NCBI GenBank assembly: GCA_964490145.1 | Contig: CAZBBS010000086.1 | Coordinates: 1-11,145 of the forward strand | DNA: 11,145 nt | Direction of reading: 5' to 3' | Origin: Eutrophocola sp964490145 | GTDB taxonomy: Bacteria; Pseudomonadota; Gammaproteobacteria; Pseudomonadales; Pseudohongiellaceae | Shown: piece by piece, positions 1-8,600 of the stretch | Position numbering within the stretch: the first letter of the stretch is position 1 | Layout: each line of letters opens with the position of its first letter | The notes under the pieces: model-generated | What the model was told of the DNA's origin: nothing | Seen by the model: the letters and a program-made list of their open reading frames with translations, nothing else | Databases searched by the model: none | Translations under genes and position numbers: made by a program

Positions 1-1976
1 TGGGTGCCATTGCCCTGGCTGCCCGTGAAGGCCTGGGTAATCTGATTTTTGTCATCAACTGCAACCTGCAGCGACTGGACGGACCGGTTCGCGGCAACGG
101 CAAGATCATCCAGGAACTGGAAGGCATTTTCCGCGGTACCGGCTGGAACGTGATCAAGGTGGTCTGGGGTCGTCACTGGGACAATCTGCTGGCCAAGGAT
201 GTTGACGGCATACTGCAGGCAAGAATGAATGAAGTGCTGGACGGTGAATTCCAGAATTTCAGTATCAAGGATGGGGCCTATATCCGCGAGCATTTCTTCG
301 GCAAGAGCCCGGAACTGCTGAAGATGGTTGAGCACCTGTCTGACGATGAGCTCGAACAGCTGAACCGTGGTGGCCATGACCCCTTCAAGATTTACGCCGC
401 TTACAAGCAGGCTGTCGACTGCACCGACAAACCGACAGTTATTCTTGCCAAAACCATCAAGGGTTATGCCTTTGGTTCCGCCCAGGCGGCCAATGCCACG
501 CATTCCACCAAGAAACTGAGTCTGGAAGAACTTAAAGTGTTCCGTGACCGCTTTGGCATCCCGATTGCTGATGACAAGCTTGAATATATGCCCTATTACC
601 GTCCGGCAGAAGACTCACCGGAAATGGAATATCTCAGGCGTACCCGCGGCAACCTGGGTGGTACGCTGCCAGCCCGTCGTACGGCCGCCCAGACACTGAA
701 TGTGCCAGCCCTGAATACCTTTGATAATCTGCTCAAGGGCACCGGCGAACGTGAAATATCCACCACCATGGCCTTTGTCCGTATGCTGACAGCCCTGGTA
801 AAAGACAAGGAGATCGGTGAGCGCATCGTGCCCATCGTGCCGGATGAGGCCCGTACTTTTGGTATGGAAGGCCTGTTCCGCCAGATCGGTATCTACTCCG
901 CCAAGGGGCAACTGTATGACCCGATAGACTCCGGGCAGGTGATGTATTACCGCGAGGACAAAAAGGGACAGCTGCTGGAAGAGGGCATCAACGAAGCCGG
1001 TGCCATGAGCTCCTGGCTGTCAGCTGCTACCTCCTATAGTGTGCATAACTACCCGCTGATTCCTTTCTACATCTATTACTCCATGTTTGGATTCCAGCGA
1101 GTTGGTGATCTGTGCTGGGCGGCAGGTGACCTGCAGGCCCGCGGCTTCCTTATTGGGGCCACTGCCGGACGTACCACCCTGAATGGTGAAGGGTTGCAGC
1201 ATCAGGATGGCCACAGTCATCTGGTGGCAGGCACCATCCCCAACTGTGTGTCCTATGATCCGGCGTATTCCTTTGAGCTGGCTGTGATCATTCAGGACGG
1301 TATCCGCCGGATGTATCAGGAAGACGAGTCGGTCTGGTACTACATCACCACCATGAATGAGAATTATGTCCAGCCGGATATGCCGGAAGGTGTCGAAGAG
1401 GGCATTCTGAAAGGCATGTACCTGCTGGAAGACGGTGACAGCAAGGAATACAAGGTTGCTGCCGGCAAGGGCAAGACTGCACCAAGGGTTCGCCTGCTGG
1501 GCAGCGGTACCATCCTGCGTGAAGTGCGGGCTGCTGCCGAGATTCTGCGCAAGGACTATAAAGTGGCTGTCGATGTCTGGAGCGCCACCAGCATGAACGA
1601 ACTGGCCCGTGATGGCCAAGCCGTTGATCGCTGGAACATGCTGCATCCCGGTGAAAAGGCCAGGGTGTCCTATGTCGAGGAATGCCTGTCTGCCAGGTCC
1701 GGTCCGGTGATCGCGACCACGGATTACATGAAAATTTATTCCGAGCAGATTCGCGCCTTTGTGCCGGCCCCTTACAAGGTGCTGGGTACGGACGGCTTTG
1801 GCCGTAGTGACAGTCGTGAAAAGCTGCGCCACTTTTTCGAAGTGAACAGCAGCTTTGTCACCGTGGCAGCTCTGCATGAGCTGGCCAGGCAGGGCGAGAT
1901 CGAGATAAAGGTTGTCACAGATGCGATCAAGAAATTCAAACTGGATCCGGAAAAGCTGAATCCGCTTTTTGCATAA
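1..1976 (+). CDS. aceE: Pyruvate dehydrogenase E1 component (homodimeric type), 5'-truncated by window edge
   Basis: Catalyses the thiamine-diphosphate-dependent decarboxylation of pyruvate and reductive acetylation of the E2 lipoyl groups in the cytoplasmic pyruvate dehydrogenase complex. The reading frame is open from base 3 to a TAA at 1974-1976, giving 657 residues. Compared with the roughly 890-residue E. coli protein, about 240 N-terminal residues lie outside the window. The Asn-Cys-Asn that closes the thiamine-diphosphate/magnesium motif is at 57-65, followed by LQRLDGPVRGNGKIIQELEG. The active-site loop histidine (NATHSTKK) is at 501-503. The catalytic glutamate of GINEAGA is at 993-995, and GEGLQHQDGHSH carries the other active-site histidines. 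The C-terminus has VLGTDGFGRSDSRE, also typical of the family. The first in-frame ATG or GTG inside the window (such as the GTG at 150) is internal and is not the true start. aceF follows 168 bases downstream, presumably in the same operon. Identification is very secure. Confidence 0.98.
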   Translation, partial: GAIALAAREGLGNLIFVINCNLQRLDGPVRGNGKIIQELEGIFRGTGWNVIKVVWGRHWDNLLAKDVDGILQARMNEVLDGEFQNFSIKDGAYIREHFFGKSPELLKMVEHLSDDELEQLNRGGHDPFKIYAAYKQAVDCTDKPTVILAKTIKGYAFGSAQAANATHSTKKLSLEELKVFRDRFGIPIADDKLEYMPYYRPAEDSPEMEYLRRTRGNLGGTLPARRTAAQTLNVPALNTFDNLLKGTGEREISTTMAFVRMLTALVKDKEIGERIVPIVPDEARTFGMEGLFRQIGIYSAKGQLYDPIDSGQVMYYREDKKGQLLEEGINEAGAMSSWLSAATSYSVHNYPLIPFYIYYSMFGFQRVGDLCWAAGDLQARGFLIGATAGRTTLNGEGLQHQDGHSHLVAGTIPNCVSYDPAYSFELAVIIQDGIRRMYQEDESVWYYITTMNENYVQPDMPEGVEEGILKGMYLLEDGDSKEYKVAAGKGKTAPRVRLLGSGTILREVRAAAEILRKDYKVAVDVWSATSMNELARDGQAVDRWNMLHPGEKARVSYVEECLSARSGPVIATTDYMKIYSEQIRAFVPAPYKVLGTDGFGRSDSREKLRHFFEVNSSFVTVAALHELARQGEIEIKVVTDAIKKFKLDPEKLNPLFA

Positions 1977-1986
1977 ATAAAGAGCA

Positions 1987-2067
1987 GAGGCAGGAGACAG
2001 GAGGCAAGAGACAGGCCGGTGCAGGTGAAGCAGAAAGTTTAACACCCTGCATCCTGATTCCTGTCTC
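1987..2067. repeat. Inverted-repeat element with tandem heptad arms, aceE-aceF gap (copy 1)
   Basis: The left arm at 1987-2015 reads as four tandem 7-bp units (GAGGCAG, GAGACAG, GAGGCAA, GAGACAG) plus a G. The reverse complement of 2046-2067 reads GAGACAG, GAATCAG, GATGCAG plus G. Bases 1994-2015 against the reverse complement of 2046-2067 match at 17 of 22 positions, so the transcript could fold into an imperfect hairpin with a loop of about 30 bases. It starts about 10 bases after the aceE stop codon. It is related to the element at 3801-3880 in the next gap. The repeat structure is seen directly. A role in mRNA stability or in the aceE/aceF expression ratio would be inference. There is no T-run after the right arm, so it is not a standard intrinsic terminator. 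Confidence 0.7.
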
Positions 2068-2144
2068 AATAGGCAAATTGAGAGCAAAAACTGAACGATA
2101 ATGGGTTCAGTAACAATGCAGAAAAATTACCAGAGGTAAGCATA

Positions 2145-3797
2145 GTGTCTGTTGAAAAAATTCAGGTTCCGGATATCGGTGGAGAAGGGGATGTCGAGGT
2201 TATCGAGATTCTGGTATCTCCCGGGGATGAAATCAGTGAAAACGATTCCCTGATTGTTCTGGAAAGTGACAAGGCCGCGATGGAAATTCCATCACCCAGA
2301 TCCGGGGTCGTGAAAGAGATTCTGGTAAAAGTGGGCGACCAGGTTAACCAGGGCGTTGATATTGTTTCCATCGAGACAGGTGCCGCATCAGAACCCGCTG
2401 AGCAATCCGCCCCAGTAGTCGAAGAAAAAACCGAAGAAAAAGCCGAAGTAAAAACTGAATCAGCTCCTGCCCCGGTAGAAGAAAAGGCCGCTCCTGCGCC
2501 AGCGGCAGCTTCCACCGCGGTACAGGAAATAAAAGTGCCTGACCTGGGTGGTGACAGTGATGTTGAGGTAATTGAAATTCTCGTTGCCGTCGGGGATACG
2601 ATCAGCAAGGAAGACGGACTGGTTACCCTGGAAACAGACAAGGCAGCGATGGATGTGCCATCGCCAGCTGAAGGCGTCGTTAAGGCGATCAAGGTCAAGG
2701 TGGGCGACAAGGTGAGTGAGGGTTCTGCCATCATTGATCTTGAAGTGACTTCTGCTGCTCCCGCATCGGCACCCGTTGCTGAAAAGCCGGCTGCACAGGA
2801 TGCTCCGGCTGAGAAACCCCAGGCAGCGCCAACCAGCCCGGCTCCAGCAGCGGCCCAGGTGGACACTGCTGCAACTGCCAGTGTCACGACCGGCGATGTT
2901 TATGCGGGACCTGCTGTGAGGAAAATGGCCCGTGAACTGGGTGTTGATCTGGCCAGGGTTGCGGGGACCGGTTCCCGTGGTCGAATCGTTAAGGAAGATG
3001 TGGATGCCTTCGTTCGCGCCGTGATGCAGGGAACTGCTGCGCCAGCACAGGGCGGCGGTATGGGCGTTCCTGTTATCGAGGATGTCGATTTCAGCCAGTT
3101 CGGTGAGATCGAAGAAATCGATATGAGCAAGATGCACCGGGTGACAGCGCAGAATATGAGTCGGAACTGGCTTAACGTGCCTCATGTGACACAGTTCGAT
3201 GAGGCTGATGTGACTGACCTGGAGGATTTCCGGGCAGCCCAGAAAGCTCTGGCCGAGAAGAAAGGTGTCAAGCTCACCCCCCTGCCATTTATCGTGAAAG
3301 CCTGTGCCAGGGCCTTGCAGGAATACCCCCAATTCAATGTTTCCCTGCATTCCTCAGGTGCCAAACTTATTCAGAAGAAATACATACACATTGGTGTGGC
3401 TGTTGCTACGCCGGCTGGACTCATGGTGCCGGTGATCCGGGATGTTGATCAGAAATCAATCTGGCAAATCGCCGCCGAGATTGCCGACCTGGGCAACCGG
3501 GCCAAGGAGCGCAAGCTTACCCGTGAAGAAATGCAGGGAGCCTGCTTCACTATTTCCAGCCTTGGCAATATGGGGGGGCTGGGTTTTACGCCTATCGTGA
3601 ATGCGCCGGAAGTGGCCATTCTGGGTGTTTCCCGCACCACCGTGAAACCGGTCTATATCAATAATGAGTTTGTGCCGCGCAAGATGCTGCCGTATTCATT
3701 ATCCTATGATCATCGGGCGGTGAATGGAATCGATGGCGGGATGTTCTGCACCTATCTTGGTCAGTTGCTGGGAGATATCAGGTTGCTGGCGCTTTAA
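2145..3797 (+). CDS. aceF: Dihydrolipoyllysine acetyltransferase, E2 of pyruvate dehydrogenase, two lipoyl domains
   Basis: Carries acetyl groups on lipoyl-lysine and transfers them to coenzyme A as the core of the pyruvate dehydrogenase complex; 550 residues. Domain order: lipoyl domain 1 (about 1-78, lipoylated Lys43 in ESDKAAMEIP); an Ala/Pro/Glu/Lys-rich flexible linker (about 79-125); lipoyl domain 2 (about 126-200, Lys166 in ETDKAAMDVP); a second Ala/Pro linker; the peripheral subunit-binding domain (about 252-292, AGPAVRKMARELGVDL); and the catalytic domain (about 315-550). The active-site motif is DHRAVNG with His523 and Asn527, the Asn form known in Azotobacter E2p. The serine-containing TISSLGNMGG loop is present. 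E. coli has three lipoyl domains; two is a normal variant. The start is GTG at 2145, supported by AGAGGT at 2132-2137 and by lipoyl-domain homology beginning immediately (MSVEKIQVPDIGG). It lies downstream of aceE and was probably cotranscribed with it. Confidence 0.98.
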   Translation: MSVEKIQVPDIGGEGDVEVIEILVSPGDEISENDSLIVLESDKAAMEIPSPRSGVVKEILVKVGDQVNQGVDIVSIETGAASEPAEQSAPVVEEKTEEKAEVKTESAPAPVEEKAAPAPAAASTAVQEIKVPDLGGDSDVEVIEILVAVGDTISKEDGLVTLETDKAAMDVPSPAEGVVKAIKVKVGDKVSEGSAIIDLEVTSAAPASAPVAEKPAAQDAPAEKPQAAPTSPAPAAAQVDTAATASVTTGDVYAGPAVRKMARELGVDLARVAGTGSRGRIVKEDVDAFVRAVMQGTAAPAQGGGMGVPVIEDVDFSQFGEIEEIDMSKMHRVTAQNMSRNWLNVPHVTQFDEADVTDLEDFRAAQKALAEKKGVKLTPLPFIVKACARALQEYPQFNVSLHSSGAKLIQKKYIHIGVAVATPAGLMVPVIRDVDQKSIWQIAAEIADLGNRAKERKLTREEMQGACFTISSLGNMGGLGFTPIVNAPEVAILGVSRTTVKPVYINNEFVPRKMLPYSLSYDHRAVNGIDGGMFCTYLGQLLGDIRLLAL

Positions 3798-3800
3798 GGC

Positions 3801-3880
3801 GAGATACGAGATACAAGATACAAGGAATGAAAGGTCCAGGCCTCACTTAGCCTGCCCGCTTGTATCTTGTCTCTTGTCTC
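3801..3880. repeat. Inverted-repeat element with tandem heptad arms, aceF-yajQ gap (copy 2)
   Basis: The left arm at 3803-3824 reads GATACGA, GATACAA, GATACAA plus G. The reverse complement of the right arm at 3859-3880 reads GAGACAA, GAGACAA, GATACAA plus G. The arms match at 19 of 22 positions, separated by 34 bases that include a smaller CAGGC...GCCTG inverted repeat. The element starts 3 bases after the aceF stop. The heptad is the same family as copy 1 (GAGACAG/GAGGCAA units). The sequence TTTATCCTTTG after the right arm is only loosely T-rich, so a termination role at the end of aceEF is possible but not clear. Confidence 0.75.
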
Positions 3881-3936
3881 TTTATCCTTTGTTCAGTTCT
3901 TTCCAGTTTACAATATGCTTTCCCTGAGGTGCCCTT

Positions 3937-4419
3937 ATGCCTTCCTTTGATATCGTTTCAGAAGTCGACATGCATGAAATGACCAATGCCGTGGATCAGG
4001 CAAACCGGGAAATCGGCACGCGTTTCGATTTCAAGGGGGTTGATGCCAGTTTTGAGCTGAAGGATAACGAGATTGTATTGTCAGCCGAAGCTGATTTTCA
4101 GATTCAGCAGATGATGGACATTCTGCTGACCAAGCTGGTCAAGCGCGGCATCGATACCAACAGCCTGAAATCATCCTCCATGGAGCAGGTAGGCAGGAAA
4201 ACCATCATGCATGCCGGCGTCCAGCAGGGCATTGAATCAGAAATTGCCCGCAAGATCGTCAAGAAGGTCAAGGACCAGAAGATGAAGGTGCAGGTAGCCA
4301 TCCAGGGAGACAAGCTTCGCGTCACTGGCAAAAAGCGGGATGACCTGCAGGAAGTGATAGCCCTGCTTCGCGGCGATGAATATGGTTTGCCGTTGCAGTT
4401 CAACAATTTCAGGGACTGA
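3937..4419 (+). CDS. yajQ: YajQ family nucleotide-binding protein (UPF0234)
   Basis: Small cytoplasmic protein of 160 residues, full length for the family (E. coli about 163). It starts with the family signature MPSFDIVSEVDMHEMTNAVD, followed by RFDFKGV near residues 29-35. Later come the conserved KLVKRGID, the Lys-rich helix around ARKIVKKVKDQKMKVQVAIQGDKLRVTGKKRDDLQ, and the C-terminal LPLQFNNFRD. Family knowledge: two ferredoxin-like domains. The Xanthomonas member was reported to bind cyclic di-GMP and act as an effector, and the E. coli member binds nucleotides/RNA in vitro. The exact role here cannot be read from the sequence. The ATG at 3937 is supported by GAGG at 3926-3929, 7 bases upstream. 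TACAAT at 3909-3914 resembles a -10 box, but no convincing -35 lies at the right distance, so a separate promoter is only possible. Confidence 0.95.
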   Translation: MPSFDIVSEVDMHEMTNAVDQANREIGTRFDFKGVDASFELKDNEIVLSAEADFQIQQMMDILLTKLVKRGIDTNSLKSSSMEQVGRKTIMHAGVQQGIESEIARKIVKKVKDQKMKVQVAIQGDKLRVTGKKRDDLQEVIALLRGDEYGLPLQFNNFRD

Positions 4420-4439
4420 ATTTCAGATTTCAGTTTTTT
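4415..4439 (+). terminator. Weak candidate intrinsic terminator after yajQ
   Basis: ACTGAA at 4415-4420 pairs with TTCAGT at 4429-4434 around an 8-base loop, and the right arm runs into TTTTTT at 4434-4439. The stem overlaps the yajQ stop codon. It is short and AT-rich, so termination would be inefficient at best. Confidence 0.35.
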
Positions 4440-4452
4440 GCCGCTTTGTTAA

Positions 4453-4512
4453 CCTGACAGTCAGGAACAAGGTAGCAGTTATCTCGCATTAGTCAGCAAA
4501 TCCTGTAATAAT
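4453..4512 (+). promoter_or_regulatory. Candidate promoter/operator region of the RND efflux operon
   Basis: CCTGACAGTCAGG at 4453-4465 is a perfect palindrome with 6-bp half-sites around a central A, the size of a compact dimeric-repressor site. Downstream, TGTAATAAT at 4504-4512 resembles an extended -10 element about 40 bases before the adaptor ATG. No good -35 hexamer sits at 16-18 bases, so the promoter assignment is weak. No regulator gene is adjacent. The 133-base gap holds nothing else recognisable. Confidence 0.35.
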
Positions 4513-4552
4513 CTGCGCCTTTCGCGCCCGCCGTCAAAAACCGGATATTCAA

Positions 4553-5656
4553 ATGAACACGAGTAGAAGAACCTCTATTCTGATGGCCATTGGTGTTGCC
4601 ATCGCTGTGGCACTGTGGATGCTTAGTGGTATCGGTGGTAATTCGTCAGATACGGATGATCTCGCCCAGGATGCCGGTAGCGAAGGTCCAATGCGCGTGC
4701 GTGTGGCCCAGGTGCGGGCCAGTGATGTCACCCGGGAAATTACCCTCAGTGCCCGGACCGAACCCAACAGGGTTGTGCAGTTAAAAGCAGAGACCGACGG
4801 CGCAGTCGTGGAGCTTGGGATAGACCGTGGCACTGACGTTTGGGCAGGAAATTCCCTGGTCAAACTGGATATCCGTGATCGCAATGCCCGTCTGCGGGAG
4901 GCTGAATCGCTGATAGTCCAGAGAGAACTGGAGCTTCAGGGACGTCAGAATCTCAAGAACCAGCAATATGCTTCCGACGTTGAAATCGCCGAGGCCCAGG
5001 CCAGGCTGGACAGTGCCAGGTCTGCCCGTGAACGTATCCAGCTTGAAATAAGGAATACTGATCTGGTGGCGCCATTTGAGGGCATCATCCAGGAGCGCTG
5101 GGTCGAAATCGGGGATTATGTGCGTGCCGGTGACCCGGTGGTCGAGCTGGTGGATATCGATCCCCTGATTATTGCCGGGGAAGTGAACGGCAAGGATGTC
5201 ACTGAGTTGGCCATTGGTTCGATGGGTTACGCCACGTTGGTGGATGGCACGGAACTGGCAGGCACCATACGCTATGTGGCACCGGTCGCTGATGAAAATA
5301 CACGGACATTTCGAGTGGAACTGGCTGTTCCCAATCCGGGGTTGGTGCGAGCCGGCCTGACGGCTGAACTGAAGCTGTCAGGATCCCGGATATCCGCCCA
5401 TGACTTGTCTTCCGCATTGCTCACACTGTCGGATGAAGGTGCAGTTGGTGTCAAAGTGGTCAATGACAACAACCGGGTGGAGTTTTATTCCATTGAAATT
5501 GTCGGGGCTTCCAATGACGGTATCCTGGTAACCGGCCTGCCGGATGCAGCCCGGGTGATCACTGTCGGTCAGGGTTTTGTAACCGAGGGGCAGCAGGTGG
5601 AGCCCGTCGCCTTTTCTGCCCTGGAGGAGGAAGCCTCCTATGAACGCGCTAATTGA
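4553..5656 (+). CDS. RND efflux periplasmic adaptor (membrane fusion protein)
   Basis: Adaptor of 367 residues that should bridge the inner-membrane RND pump encoded next to it to an outer-membrane channel. There is a short basic N-terminus, then one hydrophobic segment (about residues 9-27) without a lipobox cysteine, so anchoring is by an uncleaved helix rather than by lipid. The two halves of the barrel-sandwich (lipoyl-like) domain are visible around VVQLKAETDGAVVELGIDRG and TDLVAPFEGIIQERWVEIGD. Between them is a charged helical hairpin of about 60 residues rich in Glu, Arg and Gln. The following beta-barrel region includes GTIRYVAPVADENTRTFRVEL, typical of the family. The C-terminus overlaps the pump gene by 17 bases. 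The ATG at 4553 has no clear Shine-Dalgarno, but the hydrophobic anchor right after it supports this start. The family is secure; the substrate cannot be predicted. Confidence 0.92.
   Translation: MNTSRRTSILMAIGVAIAVALWMLSGIGGNSSDTDDLAQDAGSEGPMRVRVAQVRASDVTREITLSARTEPNRVVQLKAETDGAVVELGIDRGTDVWAGNSLVKLDIRDRNARLREAESLIVQRELELQGRQNLKNQQYASDVEIAEAQARLDSARSARERIQLEIRNTDLVAPFEGIIQERWVEIGDYVRAGDPVVELVDIDPLIIAGEVNGKDVTELAIGSMGYATLVDGTELAGTIRYVAPVADENTRTFRVELAVPNPGLVRAGLTAELKLSGSRISAHDLSSALLTLSDEGAVGVKVVNDNNRVEFYSIEIVGASNDGILVTGLPDAARVITVGQGFVTEGQQVEPVAFSALEEEASYERAN
5625..5639 (+). promoter_or_regulatory. Hairpin enclosing the ribosome site of the RND pump gene
   Basis: AGGAGG at 5625-5630 and CCTCCT at 5634-5639 are perfect complements around the 3-base loop AAG, directly abutting the pump's ATG at 5640. 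The left arm is a near-perfect Shine-Dalgarno, so the hairpin would hide it. Ribosomes still translating the upstream adaptor, whose stop is at 5654-5656, would melt the hairpin, which suggests translational coupling. The sequence complementarity is seen; the coupling is inferred. Confidence 0.55.
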
Positions 5657-8600
5657 GGCTTTCATCAATCGGCCCAGGCCGGTTCTTCTGATCCTGACCC
5701 TGCTGATTATTGCCGGGATCACCAGCTACTATTCCGTGCCCAAGGAAGCGGAACCCGATATCGACATCCCCCAGATGTATGTAAACATCATTCATGAGGG
5801 AATCTCCCCCGAGGATGCCGAGCGCCTGTTGATCCGCCCCATGGAAACCGAACTGCGGTCCCTGGAGGGACTGAAGGAAATGCGGGCCACGGGTGCGGAA
5901 GGCGTGGCCACCATCATCCTGGAATTTGAGGCCGGTTTTGATGCCGATCAGGCTCTGACAGATGTTCGGGAAAAAGTGGACCTTGCCCGCAACGAATTGC
6001 CCGGCGACACTGAGGAGCCTTTTGTTCAGGAGATCAACACATCCCTGTTTCCCATCCTGGTGGTCCAGCTTCATGGGGATGTGCCGGAACGCTCGCTGGT
6101 GACTATTGGACGCAGTCTGCGTGATACCCTGGAAAGTATTCCGGGTGTACTGTCAGCGGATGTTGGTGGTGACCGGGAAGAGCTTCTTGAAGTCATTGTC
6201 GATCCGGTGGCGCTGGAAAGCTACAACCTCAACTATTTTGATCTGATCAATAATGTCAGCCGCAATAACCGTCTGGTGGCTGCAGGTGCCCTGGACAGCG
6301 GGGAAGGGCGTTTTGCCGTCAAAGTACCGGGTGTGATCGAGGACCTGCAGGACCTGCTCAATATGCCGGTCAAGACCGATGGTCTGAAAACAGTTACTTT
6401 CGAGGACGTGGCCACTGTTCGGCGCACTTTCAAGGATCCCACCAATTTTGCCCGCCTGGATGGCGAATCATCCATTGCGCTGGAAATCACCAAGCGTGCC
6501 GGTGCCAATATCCTGGAAGTGGTGGACGCGGTGAAGGCAACGGTACTCGAGCAGCAGCAGTTCTGGCCGGAAAATATTGAAGTCACGTTTACCCAGGACA
6601 ACTCCAGGGACGTGCGCATCATGCTCAACGACCTGGTCAACAATGTCGCCATGGCGGTGATCCTGGTGATGATCGTCATTCTTGGGGCGCTTGGTCTGCG
6701 TTCTGCCAGCCTCGTCGGTATTTCCATTCCCGGGGCCTTTCTGTCAGGCATCCTGGTGATTTACATGATGGGTTACAGCATGAATATCGTGGTGCTGTTC
6801 TCCCTGATCATGGCTGTGGGCATGCTGGTGGATGGCGCCATCGTTGTGGTGGAGCTCGCAGAACGTAACATGAACAACGGTTACAGCACGCGACTGGCAT
6901 TTGCCGAAGCCGCCAAGCGCATGGCCTGGCCTATCACCGCGTCTACTGCGACTACCCTTGCCGTTTTCATGCCGCTGTTGTTCTGGCCGGGGCTGATTGG
7001 CGAGTTCATGAAGTACCTGCCAATCACCCTGCTGGTTACGCTGGCGGCCTCACTGTTCATGGCACTGTTGTTTGTGCCCACGATTGGGGCCCTTCTGAAA
7101 AACGCCGGGGAAAAAACGGAATTGTCGGAACAGACCTCTATCGAGGAAGTGGATATTCTCGAAGAGGCAAGGGATAACCTGAAAGACATCGGTTCCCTGA
7201 CAGCAGGTTATATCAGCGTGCTTCGCCATGCCCTCAAGCGACCCTTCATGGTCCTGGTGCTGGCCTGTGTCTTCCTGGTAGGCACCTTCGTGCTTTACGA
7301 AAAAGTCGGCCGGGGTGTGCAGTTCTTTGTGGATGTGGAACCCGAATTTGCCGTCCTCAATATTCATTCCCGTGGGGACCTGTCTGTCTACGAGCGCGAT
7401 GCCCTGGTTAAGGAAGTAGAGAACCGGATCCTGGATATGGAGGAATTTGAATCCATATATTCGCGCAGTGGGGTGCGTCTGGGGAATGATATTGACGAAG
7501 ATATTATTGGTCGCATTCAGCTGTCCCTCGTTGACTGGGAGCAGCGACGTCCGGCAGCCCAGATAATGGAAGACGTTCGCAAACGCACTGCCGATATTCC
7601 CGGGATTATCGTCGAACCCCAGGTACAGGAGTCCGGTATCACGTCAGGCAAACCCATTCAGCTGGAATTGTCGGCCATGAATACCGAGCTGCTGCCAGGG
7701 GCAGTGGAAAAAATTCGCAGCGGCATGAGTGAGCTGGGTGAGTTTGTTGATGTGACCGATTCGCGTCCCCTGCCAGGCATTGACTGGCGCATCGAGGTCG
7801 ATCGTCAGGAAGCGGCACGCTTTGGCACCGACCTGAGTTCAGTGGGCAGCGCAGTTCAGTTGATCACCAATGGCATCATGCTGGGAGATTACCGTCCCGA
7901 TGATGCGGATGATGAAGTGGATATCCGCGTGCGCTTTCCGGAAACCATGCGCAATATCAGTATGCTGGACAGGCTGACGGTCTATTCCAGCCAGGGCAAT
8001 GTCCCGGTCAGCAATTTCATGTCCCGGGTGGCTGCCCCGCGCGTGGGAAATATCCAACGTACTGATGGCAACCGGGTGTTGAACGTGGCGGCAGATGTTC
8101 CCGAAGACGTTCTTCCCAATGACAAGGTTCAGGAACTGCAGCAGTGGCTGGACCAGGGCACCCTGGATCCGGGTGTGAATGTGCGCTTCAAGGGAGAAGA
8201 TGAGGATCAGCGGGAAGCTGAACAATTTCTTACGCAGGCTTTTGGTGCGGCCATGTTCCTGATGGCGGTCATCCTGGTAACCCAGTTCAACAGTTTTTAC
8301 CAGGCCCTGTTGATTCTGTCAGCGGTTGTCTTTTCAACCATCGGTGTATTCCTGGGCCTGATGATCATGGACAAGCCTTTCAGTATTGTGCTGTCGGGGA
8401 TTGGGGTGATCTCACTGGCGGGGATCGTGGTGAACAACAATATTGTCCTTATTGATACCTATAACTTTATACGCAAGAAAGGTGCAGATGCCATTGAGGC
8501 TGCCATTCTGACCTGCTCCCAGCGTGTTCGCCCTGTACTGTTGACGACGATTACGACTATTCTGGGCCTGATGCCAATGACCCTCGGGATGAATTTTGAC

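Noticed and set aside
1020..2087. Long open frame of 355 codons on the - strand inside aceE
   Set aside because: It is antisense to an unmistakable, fully conserved E1 reading frame; its translation has no recognisable domain and runs through the heptad repeat. It is a codon-usage shadow.
2162..3350. Open frames of 241 and 296 codons on the - strand inside aceF
   Set aside because: Low-complexity Ala/Ser/Gly or His-rich translations opposite the lipoyl domains and linkers of AceF; no ribosome sites or homology seen.
1987..3880. Heptad repeats considered as a CRISPR array or satellite
   Set aside because: Units are 7 bp, contiguous without spacers, and arranged as inverted arms; no cas genes nearby.
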